Notes: generated by a model from the sequence alone, not told the origin. Counted from the stretch's first letter, positions 41,459 to 51,102 are shown. The stretch: 64,000 nt of DNA from Bacteroidota bacterium (GCA_025998875.1 AP024675.1:1-64000), one strand, 5' to 3'. Translations and numbers: made by a program.

Positions 41459-43678
41459 ATGCGCCCGGAATGTATAGGTCTTTTGCTCCTGCTCAGCTCC
41501 CCTCTTCAGGCGCAGATCACCGCCGTGCGCTTGGAGGCCCCTGTGCTGCTTGATGGCCGGATCGAGGAACCGGCCTGGCAGGCCGTATCCCCCCTACCGG
41601 ATTTTCGCCAGAACAACCCCGTCGACGGAGCCGAACCCACCGAACGCACCGAATTGCGCATCGCCTTTGATGAGCGCTACCTGTACGTGGGCTTTCTGTG
41701 CTTTGACTCCCAGCCGGAGGCCATCATCGCCAATGCGCTGGAGCGGGACGGCGATCTCAATCAGGACGACCACGTCACGATCGTCCTGGACACGTACCTG
41801 ACCCGATTGAGCGGGTTCGGGTTTGCCACCAATCCCAACGGCGCACGACGCGATTTTGCCATCTTCAACGATGCGGCCGATCGGGTGCCCACGGACCCGA
41901 ACTGGAACACGTTCTGGGATGTGGCCACCGCGCGCGGCCCGTGGGGATGGTCGGCCGAATTCCGTATCCCCCTCTCCAGCCTGCGTTATCAGGTGCAAAA
42001 CGGTCAGGTCCGGATGGGCCTGATCGCCTCACGCATGATTCGGCGCAAAAGCGAGCTCCTCATTCTGCCCCATATCGGGCGGGAATTTCGCAACGCCCAG
42101 TGGCGGGTTTCCCGCGCCATAGATCTTATTCTGCCCATGGACCGCCCCTCCCGTCCCCCACTGTATCTGACTCCGTATGTGCTCGGCGGCTACGGGCAGA
42201 ACGCGCAGCTAGTGGGCCCCCGATACCGGCTCGATCCCAGCTGGGTGCGCAACGCGGGGCTGGATATGAAATACGGGCTTTCGAGCAACCTCACGCTGGA
42301 TCTCACCGCGAACACGGATTTTGCTCAGGTTGAGGTCGATGATCAGCAGATCAACCTGACCCGATTCTCCATTTTCGTCCCGGAAAAGCGGGACTTTTTC
42401 CTCGAATACGCCAGCCTTTTTGATGTGGGCTTTCTGTTCCGCATCGGGCAGCAGCAGAACCGGCTCTTCTACAGCCGCTCGATCGGTATCGAGCAGGGCA
42501 GGCAGGTGCCCATCCTCGGTGGAGCCCGTCTGACCGGCCGGATCGGCGAATGGGAAGTGGGGCTTATCGAGATGCAGACCGGCGCGGTCAAAGCACCAGA
42601 CCTGCAGGTGGGTTCCCGAAACTTCGGCGTCCTGCGCCTCAAGCGCCGGATGTGGAACGAGAATTCTTTTCTGGGCGGGCTTTTGACCTCGCGCTTTGAT
42701 GTGGAGAGCCGATCCTGGGATCTGACCTACGCCCTGGACGGTTCGATCCGCTACACGGGCACGCAATACGTATCTTTTCTGGCCGCCCAAACCCGTAATA
42801 CGACGGCCAACGGAACCGCGCAGGATCCAGGCTGGGGGAACAGCCTCTTACATCTGAGCATCGAAAACCGGCGCAACAGCGGCTTTACACACAACGTGAT
42901 GCTCACCTACGTGGGGGAGCACTTCGAGCCCCGTCTGGGCTTTCTGGGCCGCAGGGGGTATTATCGTGCGGCCGGGGAGTTTTCCCAGTACTTCTTCCAG
43001 CCCGCCCGCTCGCCTGTGCGCAACTACATGCTCAACTTCGATCCCACGTTTTTCTGGAACACGGAGGGAAAGCTGGAAACGGCGGAGATCACCCTGGGCT
43101 GGGCCATCGATACGAAAACCGGCGCGCACATCCATCCCATGCTCCAGTACACCTTCGACCGGGTTCCCCGGGCCTTTGTCATCTACGCGCCGAAGAACAT
43201 CCAGGTGCCGGCCGGCTCTTACCGCTTTCTGGGGCTGGATTTCCACGGCTTCCTGGGCGGAGCGAGCCGACTGAGCGGAAACTGGCGCATCAACGTGGGA
43301 TCCTACTACGGAGGATGGCGCTGGTCGAGCAACCTGTCTCCTTCCTGGGTGGTCAACCGGCACATGGTGCTGGGGCTGCAGCACAATCTGGGTTACGCAG
43401 ACCTGCCTGGGGGCGCTTTTACCACGCAGGTACTGCGCCTGCGTGCTCAGTATGCCTTCAACACGCAGTGGACGGCCAAGACGTTCGTGCAGTACACCTC
43501 GGCGCTGCGCACAGTAGACGTCAACTTCCGGTTACGCTTCACCCCGCGGGAGGGCATAAATCTGTACGTGGTCTACAACGAGACGCTCAACACGGACAGG
43601 AAGCGGACACACCCCAGTCTGCCCTGGACGCACAACCGGGCTTTCATGATCAAATACAGCTATACTTTTGGCTGGTAG
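41459..43678 (+). CDS. DUF5916 outer-membrane protein with CBM9-like N-terminal domain
   Basis: A 739-residue exported protein (signal MRPECIGLLLLLSSPLQAQ). Residues about 25-210 form a CBM9-like sandwich (LDGRIEEPAWQAV, TELRIAFDERYLYVGFLCFD, WGWSAEFRIPLSSLRY). The rest is a DUF5916 region with strands and outer-membrane barrel character (FSIFVPEKRDFFLE near 325, C-terminal YSYTFGW ending in an aromatic). Function is unknown; such proteins are widespread in Bacteroidota and may bind or admit carbohydrate-like ligands. The ATG at 41459 has GAGGAG 8 nt upstream; upstream TTG/ATG codons in frame are less likely. Confidence 0.85.
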   Translation: MRPECIGLLLLLSSPLQAQITAVRLEAPVLLDGRIEEPAWQAVSPLPDFRQNNPVDGAEPTERTELRIAFDERYLYVGFLCFDSQPEAIIANALERDGDLNQDDHVTIVLDTYLTRLSGFGFATNPNGARRDFAIFNDAADRVPTDPNWNTFWDVATARGPWGWSAEFRIPLSSLRYQVQNGQVRMGLIASRMIRRKSELLILPHIGREFRNAQWRVSRAIDLILPMDRPSRPPLYLTPYVLGGYGQNAQLVGPRYRLDPSWVRNAGLDMKYGLSSNLTLDLTANTDFAQVEVDDQQINLTRFSIFVPEKRDFFLEYASLFDVGFLFRIGQQQNRLFYSRSIGIEQGRQVPILGGARLTGRIGEWEVGLIEMQTGAVKAPDLQVGSRNFGVLRLKRRMWNENSFLGGLLTSRFDVESRSWDLTYALDGSIRYTGTQYVSFLAAQTRNTTANGTAQDPGWGNSLLHLSIENRRNSGFTHNVMLTYVGEHFEPRLGFLGRRGYYRAAGEFSQYFFQPARSPVRNYMLNFDPTFFWNTEGKLETAEITLGWAIDTKTGAHIHPMLQYTFDRVPRAFVIYAPKNIQVPAGSYRFLGLDFHGFLGGASRLSGNWRINVGSYYGGWRWSSNLSPSWVVNRHMVLGLQHNLGYADLPGGAFTTQVLRLRAQYAFNTQWTAKTFVQYTSALRTVDVNFRLRFTPREGINLYVVYNETLNTDRKRTHPSLPWTHNRAFMIKYSYTFGW

Positions 43679-45217
43679 CTACCAGTCTTTCTCCCGCTGC
43701 CCCGTTGGCGGGGGCGGCAGGCGGCGGTGCAGGCGATCAAGCACGCGCGCCTCATAGGCCCGAAGCCTCTGGAGCACACTTTCGGCCGTGACCTGATCGA
43801 TGCCCTCGGGGGGCTTTGCCGAAAAGCCGGGGCCTTCAGGGCCTGCGGGTCGGGAAAGAGGGGTGCCGGATCCGTGTTCCGGTCGAGGGACTGGGATGCG
43901 GATCCGGCGCCACAGCCATTCGTAGCGTTTGCGCGTTTCCTCATCCGGATAACGGGCAAGCGCTTCCCGGTAAGCCTTCAGGGCCGCGTCCGGCGCTCCG
44001 GCCCGATAGTACGCCCCTCCGGCGTTGTAGAGGGAGAGCGCCTGGTTTTCGGGAATCCGGAAACGCCTACTTGCCCGGACGAACAACTCGGCCGCCTCCC
44101 GGAAGCGCCCGGTTTGATACGCCTCCAGCGCGGCGCGGAAATCGGCCACCGCTCTCCTGTCCTCCCCGGGCACAACGGCCTGTGCGCGCAGCTCCGAACC
44201 GGGTCCCAGGCCCCAGACCAGGATCAGCAGGGCCATGCTCAACGTCCGCCATCCGGAACCATACCAGTAGCCCAGCCATCCCAGCAGGCTCAGCAACAGG
44301 AAAGGCCGGTAGAGCGGTTCGCGCTCGTAGCGGGCGCGCTGTGTTTCGCTCTGAGCGGGCAGCTGGCGCAGATGCCGGAGGAGTTCCGGGAGTTGAGCAG
44401 CATGGTAGTATCTGCCCCCGGTCTGTTCGGCAAGCCCGCGCAGCCGATCCTCTTCCAGGCGGGTGCGCACCACCTGACCGGCGCGATCGAGTTTGTATCG
44501 GGGCTGGCCCTCCTCCGCCGGAAGAGGGATGGCGACGGGCTGACTTCCGCCCACGCCCAGCACAAAGACGGGTATACGCAGGCGCCGGAGCTCTTGGAGC
44601 GCGGAACCGAGACGGTTTTCGTGGTCCTCCCCGTCGGTGATGAGCACGATGGCCCGCGCTCGGATCCCTTCGTTGGGGGGAAAGAGTTCGCGGGCCCGAT
44701 CGAGCGCCGCCCCCAGATCCGTACCCTGCACGGGCATCCAGCTCGGATCGGCCACCGAAAGAAGTAGCTGGACAGGCTCCGGATCGGTCACCAGAGGACA
44801 GTGGGGAAAGGCCGTCCCGGCAAAGGTGACCAGCCCCCAGCGGGCTTCTGGAAGGGCTTGCAACAGGGCCTGGGCGCTCTGGCGTGCTTGCTCCAGGCGC
44901 GTGGGCGTCCCATCCGGCGCATACATGCTCAGCGACAGGTCCAGCGCAAGCACGATATCCGGAGCGCGCTGCCGGACTGACTGCATGCGGGGCGGACCCA
45001 GAGGTCCCAGCAGGGCGATCCATGCGCTCAGCAGGGCGATGCCCAGAAAGAACAGGCGCGTGGGGGATAAGCGGAGCGGAATCCCATAGCGCGTCCAGAA
45101 GGCGCGATCCGCCCAGCGTATCATATCCCGCAGCCGGCGCCGCTCAAAGAGCCAGGCCAACGCCAACAACAGCGGGATAGCCAACCCCAGCGGCAGGTAT
45201 TGCGGATGGGCCCACAT
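43679..45217 (-). CDS. VWA domain membrane protein fused to TPR repeats (BatB/BatC-like)
   Basis: A 512-residue protein. Two transmembrane helices at the N-terminus are followed by a von Willebrand A domain with an intact metal site (DLSLSM from 93, then GTDLGAALDRA and LITDGEDHE). A further hydrophobic stretch lies near residues 315-350, and a TPR region (AVADFRAALEAYQTGRFREAAELF; LYNAGGAYYRAGAPDAALKAYREAL) follows, with a Pro-rich tail. In Bacteroidota Bat operons BatB (VWA) and BatC (TPR) are separate genes; here they look fused and no moxR, batA or batD is adjacent. The start abuts the gamma-glutamyltransferase stop (TGAATG). Confidence 0.85.
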   Translation of the reverse strand: MWAHPQYLPLGLAIPLLLALAWLFERRRLRDMIRWADRAFWTRYGIPLRLSPTRLFFLGIALLSAWIALLGPLGPPRMQSVRQRAPDIVLALDLSLSMYAPDGTPTRLEQARQSAQALLQALPEARWGLVTFAGTAFPHCPLVTDPEPVQLLLSVADPSWMPVQGTDLGAALDRARELFPPNEGIRARAIVLITDGEDHENRLGSALQELRRLRIPVFVLGVGGSQPVAIPLPAEEGQPRYKLDRAGQVVRTRLEEDRLRGLAEQTGGRYYHAAQLPELLRHLRQLPAQSETQRARYEREPLYRPFLLLSLLGWLGYWYGSGWRTLSMALLILVWGLGPGSELRAQAVVPGEDRRAVADFRAALEAYQTGRFREAAELFVRASRRFRIPENQALSLYNAGGAYYRAGAPDAALKAYREALARYPDEETRKRYEWLWRRIRIPVPRPEHGSGTPLSRPAGPEGPGFSAKPPEGIDQVTAESVLQRLRAYEARVLDRLHRRLPPPPTGQREKDW

Positions 45218-46912
45218 TCAGTATCCCACGGCCGTATCCTCTCCGCGTGGATCGGCTCCGCCATACAGGCGCCCGTCTGGTCCGACGAGAATCCCGTCGG
45301 CTCGCCCGGAATAGCCCGACCGCTCCACAACCTGCCAGCCCCGGCGCCGGAGGTTTTCCACCACATCTCGAGGCAGGCCTCGCTTCTCGTAGTAGAGCAC
45401 GTCGGGCAACCATTGATGATGAAACCGTGAAGCGTCGATGGCCTCCTGGATGTTCATACCGAAATCGATGACGTTGACCAGGATCTGAAAAACGGTCGTG
45501 ATGATGGTCGAGCCCCCTGGCGTACCGATGACCATAAAAAGCCGTCCATCTCGGGTTACGATCGTAGGCGTCATGGAGCTGAGCATGCGCTTGCCCGGCG
45601 CGATGGCGTTGGCCTCCCCCCCTAGGAGCCCGAACATATTCGGCACACCGGGCTTGGCCACGAAGTCGTCCATCTCGTTGTTGAGCAGAAACCCGGCTCC
45701 TTCGACAGCCACGTAGGAGCCATAGCTGCCGTTAAGCGTGGTCGTACAGGAGACCGCATTGCCTTCGGCGTCCACGATGGAATAATGCGTCGTCTGCTCG
45801 GATTCATAACCAAGGGGGTTGCCGTGCCGGACCTGGGCGCTCGGGGTGGTGCGCTCCGGGTCGAAATCCCGCATCCGATGCCGCGCGTAGGCCTTGCTGA
45901 TGAGCTGAGGGACAGGCACGGGATAAAAATCCGGATCCCCTAGAAATTCGGCCCGATCGGCGTACACGCGCCGCATGGCTTCGGCCATGAGGTGAATGGA
46001 AGCTGAGCTATGAAAGCCCATGGCGGCCAGATCATAAGGCTCGACCATGTTGAGCAACTGCAGCAGAGCGACCCCACCGGAGCTGGGCGGGCCCATGGAG
46101 ATGATCTCATATCCCCGATAGGTGCCCCGCACAGGCTCCCGCCAGAGGGGCCGATACCGGGCCAGGTCTTCGTGCGTGATCAATCCTCCCCCGCGGCGCA
46201 TCTCAGCCACGATGAGGTCGGCCGTCTGACCGCGGTAAAATCCGTCTCGTCCATGGTCCCGGATGCGCTTGAGCGTCTCGGCCAGATCCCGCTGTACGAA
46301 CCGATCTCCCTCCTGCCAGGGTCGGCCGTCGGGACGCAGGAAATACTTTCGGGATCCGGGGAAGCGGGCAAAATATGGGGCGGCTTCGTTCAAGTTCTCG
46401 GCCGCGATCCGACTCAGCAGAAAGCCCTCCTGGGCCAGCCGAATAGCGGGCTCCATGACCTCGGCCCGGCTCAGGCGCCCGAATCGCTCGTGTGCTTCCA
46501 GCAATCCGGCCACAGAACCCGGCACCCCCACAGCCAGGTATCCGATCCGACTCCTTTCGGGCACGTACTCCCCCCGCTCATCCAAGTACATATCCCGATG
46601 TGCCTGCAGAGGGGCGGTCTCCCGGTAATCGAGCGTATAGACGGATCCATCCCGGAGTCGGATCACCATAAATCCGCCCCCGCCCAGGTTTCCGGCTTCC
46701 GGATAGACCACGGCCAGGGCAAAGCCCACGGCCACGGCGGCATCGACGGCGTTACCCCCTTTTTTGAGGATCTCCACCCCGGCCTCGGAGGCGAGCCGGT
46801 GGGCGGAGACCACCATCCCGTTGCGGGCCTCTACGGGCCGCCGTTGCGCCCAGGCAAGTAGAAGCGGACTCCCCAGACAGAGCAGGAGCACAAGGGCCCA
46901 TCGAGCGCGCAT
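45218..46912 (-). CDS. ggt: Gamma-glutamyltransferase
   Basis: A 564-residue Ntn-hydrolase with a signal peptide (ALVLLLCLGSPLLLAWA). The autoprocessing and nucleophile Thr374 is in ESEQTTHYSIVD; the large subunit has NAVDAAVAVGFALAVVYPEAGNLGGGG and the small one NNEMDDF and GTPGGSTIITTV. It cleaves gamma-glutamyl bonds of glutathione or other gamma-glutamyl compounds in the periplasm. GGGGAG precedes the ATG. With BshC suggesting bacillithiol rather than glutathione, the substrate may be external peptides. Confidence 0.95.
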   Translation of the reverse strand: MRARWALVLLLCLGSPLLLAWAQRRPVEARNGMVVSAHRLASEAGVEILKKGGNAVDAAVAVGFALAVVYPEAGNLGGGGFMVIRLRDGSVYTLDYRETAPLQAHRDMYLDERGEYVPERSRIGYLAVGVPGSVAGLLEAHERFGRLSRAEVMEPAIRLAQEGFLLSRIAAENLNEAAPYFARFPGSRKYFLRPDGRPWQEGDRFVQRDLAETLKRIRDHGRDGFYRGQTADLIVAEMRRGGGLITHEDLARYRPLWREPVRGTYRGYEIISMGPPSSGGVALLQLLNMVEPYDLAAMGFHSSASIHLMAEAMRRVYADRAEFLGDPDFYPVPVPQLISKAYARHRMRDFDPERTTPSAQVRHGNPLGYESEQTTHYSIVDAEGNAVSCTTTLNGSYGSYVAVEGAGFLLNNEMDDFVAKPGVPNMFGLLGGEANAIAPGKRMLSSMTPTIVTRDGRLFMVIGTPGGSTIITTVFQILVNVIDFGMNIQEAIDASRFHHQWLPDVLYYEKRGLPRDVVENLRRRGWQVVERSGYSGRADGILVGPDGRLYGGADPRGEDTAVGY

Positions 46913-46974
46913 ATCCGATCTCCCCTTTCGGTCTGATCGGTCGAATATGCCTCTTGGCAGGTGGCGCGGGCAAG

Positions 46975-47003
46975 AAAAAAAGAGGCCTCCTCCAGGAGGC
47001 CTC
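46975..47003 (-). terminator. Rho-independent terminator of the redoxin gene
   Basis: A 9-bp stem GAGGCCTCC/GGAGGCCTC with a TGGA loop (minus strand), then seven Ts. Confidence 0.9.
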
Positions 47004-47029
47004 CCCGGGTTTCACATCCCTTTTCCCTA

Positions 47030-47659
47030 TCAGGTCTTTTCGCGGAACTTGATCGTGCAGCCGATGCTCTTGGTCTGCGCCACCGGTACGGGCCGGCCGG
47101 CCAGCAGGGCCTCGATGGCGTTGCGCACGTAGCGCTCCTTTACGGCCTCGGGGTTGCGCGCATTGTCATCGAGCGCACCCGTGTAGACGAGCTTACCCTG
47201 GGCATCGAAGAGGAAAAATTCCGGCGTGTGTGTTGCTCCGAAGGCGCGGGCCACATCGCTGGTCGCATCCACCACGTAGGGAAATTCAAACCCCCGCTCC
47301 CGGGTGCGCTGCTGCATGACCTCGTAGCTGTCCTCGGGGTTCTTGGTCGGATCGTTGGAGTTGATCATGATCACCCCGATGCCCTGTTTCTGGGCCCAAT
47401 TGCCCACCTCGGCAATGCGGCTCTCCCAGGCTTTCACCCAGGGACAGGAGTTGCAGGAGAAGATCACCATCGTCCCTTTCGGCCCCCGGACGTCAGCAAT
47501 GGAGAGCTGGCGACCGTCGACGTTGAGCATCTTGACGTCCTTGATAGAGGCCGGCAGCATGTCTCCGGGCTTGAGTTTCGGGTTAGCCGCTCCGTTACCC
47601 TGCGCCCAGAGCGCAACGGGCAACATGAGCGCAACGAGCAAACTGGCGATGCCACGCAT
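47030..47659 (-). CDS. Exported thioredoxin-fold (redoxin) protein, CNSC type
   Basis: A 209-residue protein with a signal peptide (LLVALMLPVALWAQ) and an AhpC/TSA-like thioredoxin fold: MVIFSCNSCPWVKAWE with Cys69 and Cys72, then MINSNDP and ATHTPEFFLFDAQGKLVYTGALDD. Relatives with a CNxCP motif are common in Bacteroidota and in planctomycetes; they are thought to be periplasmic thiol-disulfide or peroxide-reducing proteins. The ATG at 47659 has GAGGAGGG 8 nt upstream. It follows the TlpA-like gene on the same strand with 25 nt between. Confidence 0.85.
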   Translation of the reverse strand: MRGIASLLVALMLPVALWAQGNGAANPKLKPGDMLPASIKDVKMLNVDGRQLSIADVRGPKGTMVIFSCNSCPWVKAWESRIAEVGNWAQKQGIGVIMINSNDPTKNPEDSYEVMQQRTRERGFEFPYVVDATSDVARAFGATHTPEFFLFDAQGKLVYTGALDDNARNPEAVKERYVRNAIEALLAGRPVPVAQTKSIGCTIKFREKT

Positions 47660-47684
47660 AGGATGCCCTCCTCTTATGGGGTTT

Positions 47685-48221
47685 TTAGGACTGCTCAAGC
47701 ACACTTTGGATCATCTGTTCGAAGGTGGCGTAATCAGCCTTGCCCTCATGAAAATGACGTAGCCGCCCGGCCTGATCGAAGATCAAGGTGGCCGGGATCG
47801 CGCCCGACCAGTTCGGATTCAGCGTATTGATGAACGCGTTATCGTCGTCCTGAGCCTTGATGTAGGTGGGAAAATCCACCCCCTGCTCGGCCAGAAAACG
47901 ACGAACCGCCCCCAGTTCGGAATCAAAGTCCACGGAAACAAACAACACCCGCAGCCCCCGATCCCGGTAGGCCCGCTGTAGCCGTACGAGATCCGGGAAC
48001 TCCTCGACACACGGCTGACACCAGGTGGCCCATAGGTTGACCAGCGTAACGGGCGCCCCGCCGGCGCGCACCTCCTGGAGAATACCCTCAGCCGTAATGG
48101 GGCGCACCTCGATGCGGTTTGCGTCCTCCTGCGGCGGCGCTCCGGAAGCGGTCTGCTCGGAAGCCTGCCGAGCACAACCGGAAAGCCCCACGGCAATAAG
48201 CACAAGCCAGGAAAAACGCAT
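47685..48221 (-). CDS. TlpA-like thioredoxin lipoprotein
   Basis: A 178-residue protein with a lipobox (VGLSGC, Cys16), a short Ser/Glu-rich linker, and a TlpA/ResA fold: VNLWATWCQPCVEEFPDL with Cys68 and Cys71, FVSVDFDSELGAVRRFL, and the cis-Pro strand GAIPATLIFD. It should reduce periplasmic disulfides, for example in cytochrome c maturation. The ATG at 48221 is the one that gives the lipoprotein signal; the upstream ribosome-binding site is weak. It forms a redox gene pair with the next gene. Confidence 0.9.
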   Translation of the reverse strand: MRFSWLVLIAVGLSGCARQASEQTASGAPPQEDANRIEVRPITAEGILQEVRAGGAPVTLVNLWATWCQPCVEEFPDLVRLQRAYRDRGLRVLFVSVDFDSELGAVRRFLAEQGVDFPTYIKAQDDDNAFINTLNPNWSGAIPATLIFDQAGRLRHFHEGKADYATFEQMIQSVLEQS

Positions 48222-48317
48222 ATGCCAATCTACCCAACCCAACACACCCTCTTTAGACCAGGGCAAGGGGCCGAAAAGTTCCCTGCCTCCGCCGAAGGGG
48301 GATCCGTAATCAGATTT

Positions 48318-49616
48318 TCACATATCCGGCTCTTCCTCATAGCGTTCCGGCCACCGGCGGCGCAGGAGGGCTCGCAGGCGGGCCTCATATCCCAGCTCTG
48401 TGGGCTCATAGTAGCGGCGTGGGGAGAGGCCTTCGGGGAAGTAATGCGCCCGCACGAAGTGCTCAGGGGCATCGTGCGGGTAGCGGTAGCCCTTTCCCCA
48501 GCCCTGTTGGCGCATGAATTCCGTAGCGGGGTTGCGCAGATGCAGGGGAACCGGACGGGCCCCCTCTCGGCGCACCTCTTCGAGCGCGCGCTCGATGGCC
48601 AGGTAGGCGGCGTTGCTTTTCTCGCAGGCGGCCAGAAACGTGGTCACCTGGGCCAGGATGATGCGTCCTTCGGGAAGCCCGATCCGTTCCAGGGCTTCAC
48701 AGGCGGCGGTGGCCAACAGGAGCGCATTCGGATTGGCATTGCCCACGTCCTCGGAGGCCAGGATGATCAGCCTGCGAGCGATGAAGAGCGGATCTTCCCC
48801 CGCCTCGAGCATGACGGCCAGCCAGTACAGAGCCGCATCAGGATCCGATCCCCGGATGCTTTTGATAAAGGCGCTGATGGCGTCAAAATGCTCATCTCCG
48901 GTCCTGCTGTAGCGGGGTAGGTTCTGCTGGAAGGCCGCCTCCAGATCTGCCAGACGCACCCGACGCCGGCCCTCCTCATCGGGCAGCGCCAGGGAAAGAG
49001 CCAGCTCCAGCCCGTTGAGCATACGACGCCCGTCGCCGCCGGAGAGGCCAAAGAGCGCCTCCTCGTCTTCCAGCACGGGCTTGAGCATCTGCACGTATGG
49101 ATCCTCCAGAGCGCGCTGCAGCATGCCGTGCAACGCCTCTCGACCCAGCGGAAAGAGTCGGTATACCTGACAGCGGGACAGCAGGGCGGGGATAATGGAA
49201 AAGCTCGGGTTTTCCGTAGTAGCCCCGATCAGGATCACCTCCCCTCGCTCCACGTGGCCCAGGAGGGCGTCCTGCTGCGTGCGATTGAACCGGTGCAGTT
49301 CGTCGATGAACAGCACGGTCCGCTCCCCGAAGGCGCGCCGGCGCGCGGCCCGCTCCAGGGCGGCTCGCAGCTCCTTGAGCCCATCCCAGACGGCGCTCAG
49401 CGCTTCCCAGTGCGCCCCGGAACCGGAGGCCAGCAACCGGGCAAGGGTTGTTTTGCCCGTCCCCGGAGGGCCCCACAGGATCAGAGAAATGCCCAGTCGC
49501 TGCTCCATCCAGCGCCGCAGCGGCTTGCCGGGACCGGTCAGGTGTTCCTGTCCGAGCACCTCATCCAGGCTCCGGGGCCGAAGCCGTTCGGCCAGGGGTT
49601 CTACAGGTCTGTTCAT
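48318..49616 (-). CDS. rarA: Replication-associated recombination protein A (MgsA/RarA AAA+ ATPase)
   Basis: A 432-residue AAA+ ATPase: LRPRSLDEVLGQEHL, Walker A WGPPGTGKTT, Walker B FIDELHRFN, sensor GATTENPSF, and the C-terminal tetramer domain (ASEDVGNANPNAL; GKGYRYPHDAPEHFV). It acts at stalled replication forks with SSB. The start lies 56 nt inside the 3' end of the upstream YihY gene in another frame, so the two are translationally close. Confidence 0.94.
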   Translation of the reverse strand: MNRPVEPLAERLRPRSLDEVLGQEHLTGPGKPLRRWMEQRLGISLILWGPPGTGKTTLARLLASGSGAHWEALSAVWDGLKELRAALERAARRRAFGERTVLFIDELHRFNRTQQDALLGHVERGEVILIGATTENPSFSIIPALLSRCQVYRLFPLGREALHGMLQRALEDPYVQMLKPVLEDEEALFGLSGGDGRRMLNGLELALSLALPDEEGRRRVRLADLEAAFQQNLPRYSRTGDEHFDAISAFIKSIRGSDPDAALYWLAVMLEAGEDPLFIARRLIILASEDVGNANPNALLLATAACEALERIGLPEGRIILAQVTTFLAACEKSNAAYLAIERALEEVRREGARPVPLHLRNPATEFMRQQGWGKGYRYPHDAPEHFVRAHYFPEGLSPRRYYEPTELGYEARLRALLRRRWPERYEEEPDM

Positions 49617-50508
49617 AGGCGGCGGCGATCGTTACGCTCAACACGAACGTCAGCGCCACATAGTAGCACCAGAGCACAAGTAACAGAAGCAGACTGTACG
49701 ATCCGTAGAGGGCGTTGAGCCGGGGAAAGGCATGGGCCAGATAGAATCCAACCCCATAGCGGGCCAGCTCCAGCAGGAGGCTGAAGCCCCCCGATCCCAC
49801 CCAAGCGGTGGACCAGGGCAGGCGAACCTCGGGCACGAAACGGAACAGCAGGGCGAAGAGTCCGACGTTCACGCCCAGAGCCAGCAGAGGCCCCAGGAGG
49901 CCGATGAGCCGCATCCAGACCGAAAAGGCCACTTCGAACCCCTGTCCCCCCAGATGTCGCAGGGGCTCCCAGAGGATCCCGATCAGGGTGCCCGATACGC
50001 CCAGAATCACCACGATCGACCCCAGTATACCAAACCAGAGAACGTCATAGAGTTTGCTCACCAGCAGGTGCCGACTCTCGGAGAATCCAAAAACAGCGTG
50101 TAGCGTGGTGCGCAGGGTGGCAATCAGGCTCGATCCGGTCAGAAACAGGGATCCGAGCGCCACCAATCCCGTAACGCGCCTGCCTTCGATGAGGGAAAAC
50201 AGCAGGGCTTCCAGATGCTCTCTGCTCAGGCCCCGCTCGGGGGTGAAGCGTTCCAGCACCGGCAAATAGGCCTCCAGCCAGTCCCGCACACGCGCATAGG
50301 CCACCTCGCTGGAGGAGAGCACAAAGCCGAGACCGGAGAGCACAAACAGCAACAGGGGCAGTATGGCCAGCCCCAGTGCGAAGGCCAGCGCGGAAGCCAT
50401 ATAGAAAATGGGCTCCCGCTGCACCACCCGCCACCATGTATACCAGAAGGCCTTCCAGCAAGATCGACCCGCTTGCGCAGACCGAGCTTTTTTTCCAACT
50501 TCTCGCAT
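49561..50508 (-). CDS. YihY/UPF0761 family inner-membrane protein
   Basis: A 315-residue protein with about six transmembrane helices: WWRVVQREPIFYMASALAFALGLAILPLLL (two), then SGTLIGILWEPL, LGVNVGLFALLFRFVPEVRLPWSTAWVGSG (the conserved P...W..AW.GA segment) and YGSYSLLLLLVLWCYYVALTFVL. Once called BrkB or RNase BN in error; function is unknown. The ATG at 50508 gives the family start; the open frame extends upstream only as the antisense of the osmC gene. It overlaps rarA by 56 nt. Confidence 0.9.
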   Translation of the reverse strand: MREVGKKARSAQAGRSCWKAFWYTWWRVVQREPIFYMASALAFALGLAILPLLLFVLSGLGFVLSSSEVAYARVRDWLEAYLPVLERFTPERGLSREHLEALLFSLIEGRRVTGLVALGSLFLTGSSLIATLRTTLHAVFGFSESRHLLVSKLYDVLWFGILGSIVVILGVSGTLIGILWEPLRHLGGQGFEVAFSVWMRLIGLLGPLLALGVNVGLFALLFRFVPEVRLPWSTAWVGSGGFSLLLELARYGVGFYLAHAFPRLNALYGSYSLLLLLVLWCYYVALTFVLSVTIAAAYEQTCRTPGRTASAPEPG

Positions 50509-50560
50509 GCCGCTGATCCTCGGTTTAAGGTCTACAGAAAACCCAGGAGGAGACAACCGC

Positions 50561-51022
50561 ATGCAGGCTCGCCTGAAATACCTCGAGGGTCTCGCCTTCG
50601 TCGGACAGGCCGGATCCGGCCACTGGACCGTGCTTGACTCCCCGCACGGGGAACGTCCGGCTGGGGCTACCAGCCCTATGGAGATGGTCCTGCTGGCCCT
50701 CATGGGCTGCTCGGCCATGGACGTCGTGGCCATTCTCCATAAGATGCGGGCTCCGTTCGTGGATATGGAAGTGGAGGTCTCTGCAGACCGGGCCGAGACG
50801 CACCCCCGCGTCTACACGCGTGCCCATCTGGTCTATCGGGTCAAGGGCAGAGGGCTCAAGCCCGAACAGGTAGCGCGAGCCGTGCTCCTGTCTCAGGAGA
50901 AATACTGCTCCGTGGCCGCCATGTTGCGCCCGACGGTGCCCATCACCTACGAGGCCTGGATCGAAGACGTGGATACGGGGCAACGGGAACCGGTTTCTTT
51001 CGAAGGTATCTCCATCGCTTAG
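50561..51022 (+). CDS. OsmC/Ohr family peroxide-reducing protein
   Basis: A 153-residue OsmC-fold protein with the two redox cysteines in LLALMGCSAMDVVAIL and SQEKYCSVAAML and the usual PMEMVLLAL helix. OsmC-type enzymes reduce organic hydroperoxides; this YhfA-like member has an unknown native substrate. A strong AGGAGGAG site is 9 nt upstream of the ATG. It is divergent from YihY. Confidence 0.9.
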   Translation: MQARLKYLEGLAFVGQAGSGHWTVLDSPHGERPAGATSPMEMVLLALMGCSAMDVVAILHKMRAPFVDMEVEVSADRAETHPRVYTRAHLVYRVKGRGLKPEQVARAVLLSQEKYCSVAAMLRPTVPITYEAWIEDVDTGQREPVSFEGISIA

Positions 51023-51102
51023 CCGGGATTGTCGGAACTACTCGGGATCCCGGACCAGGTGGGTCTATGAGGCCAGCTACCCGCACACAGGGGGATCTGA
51101 AC

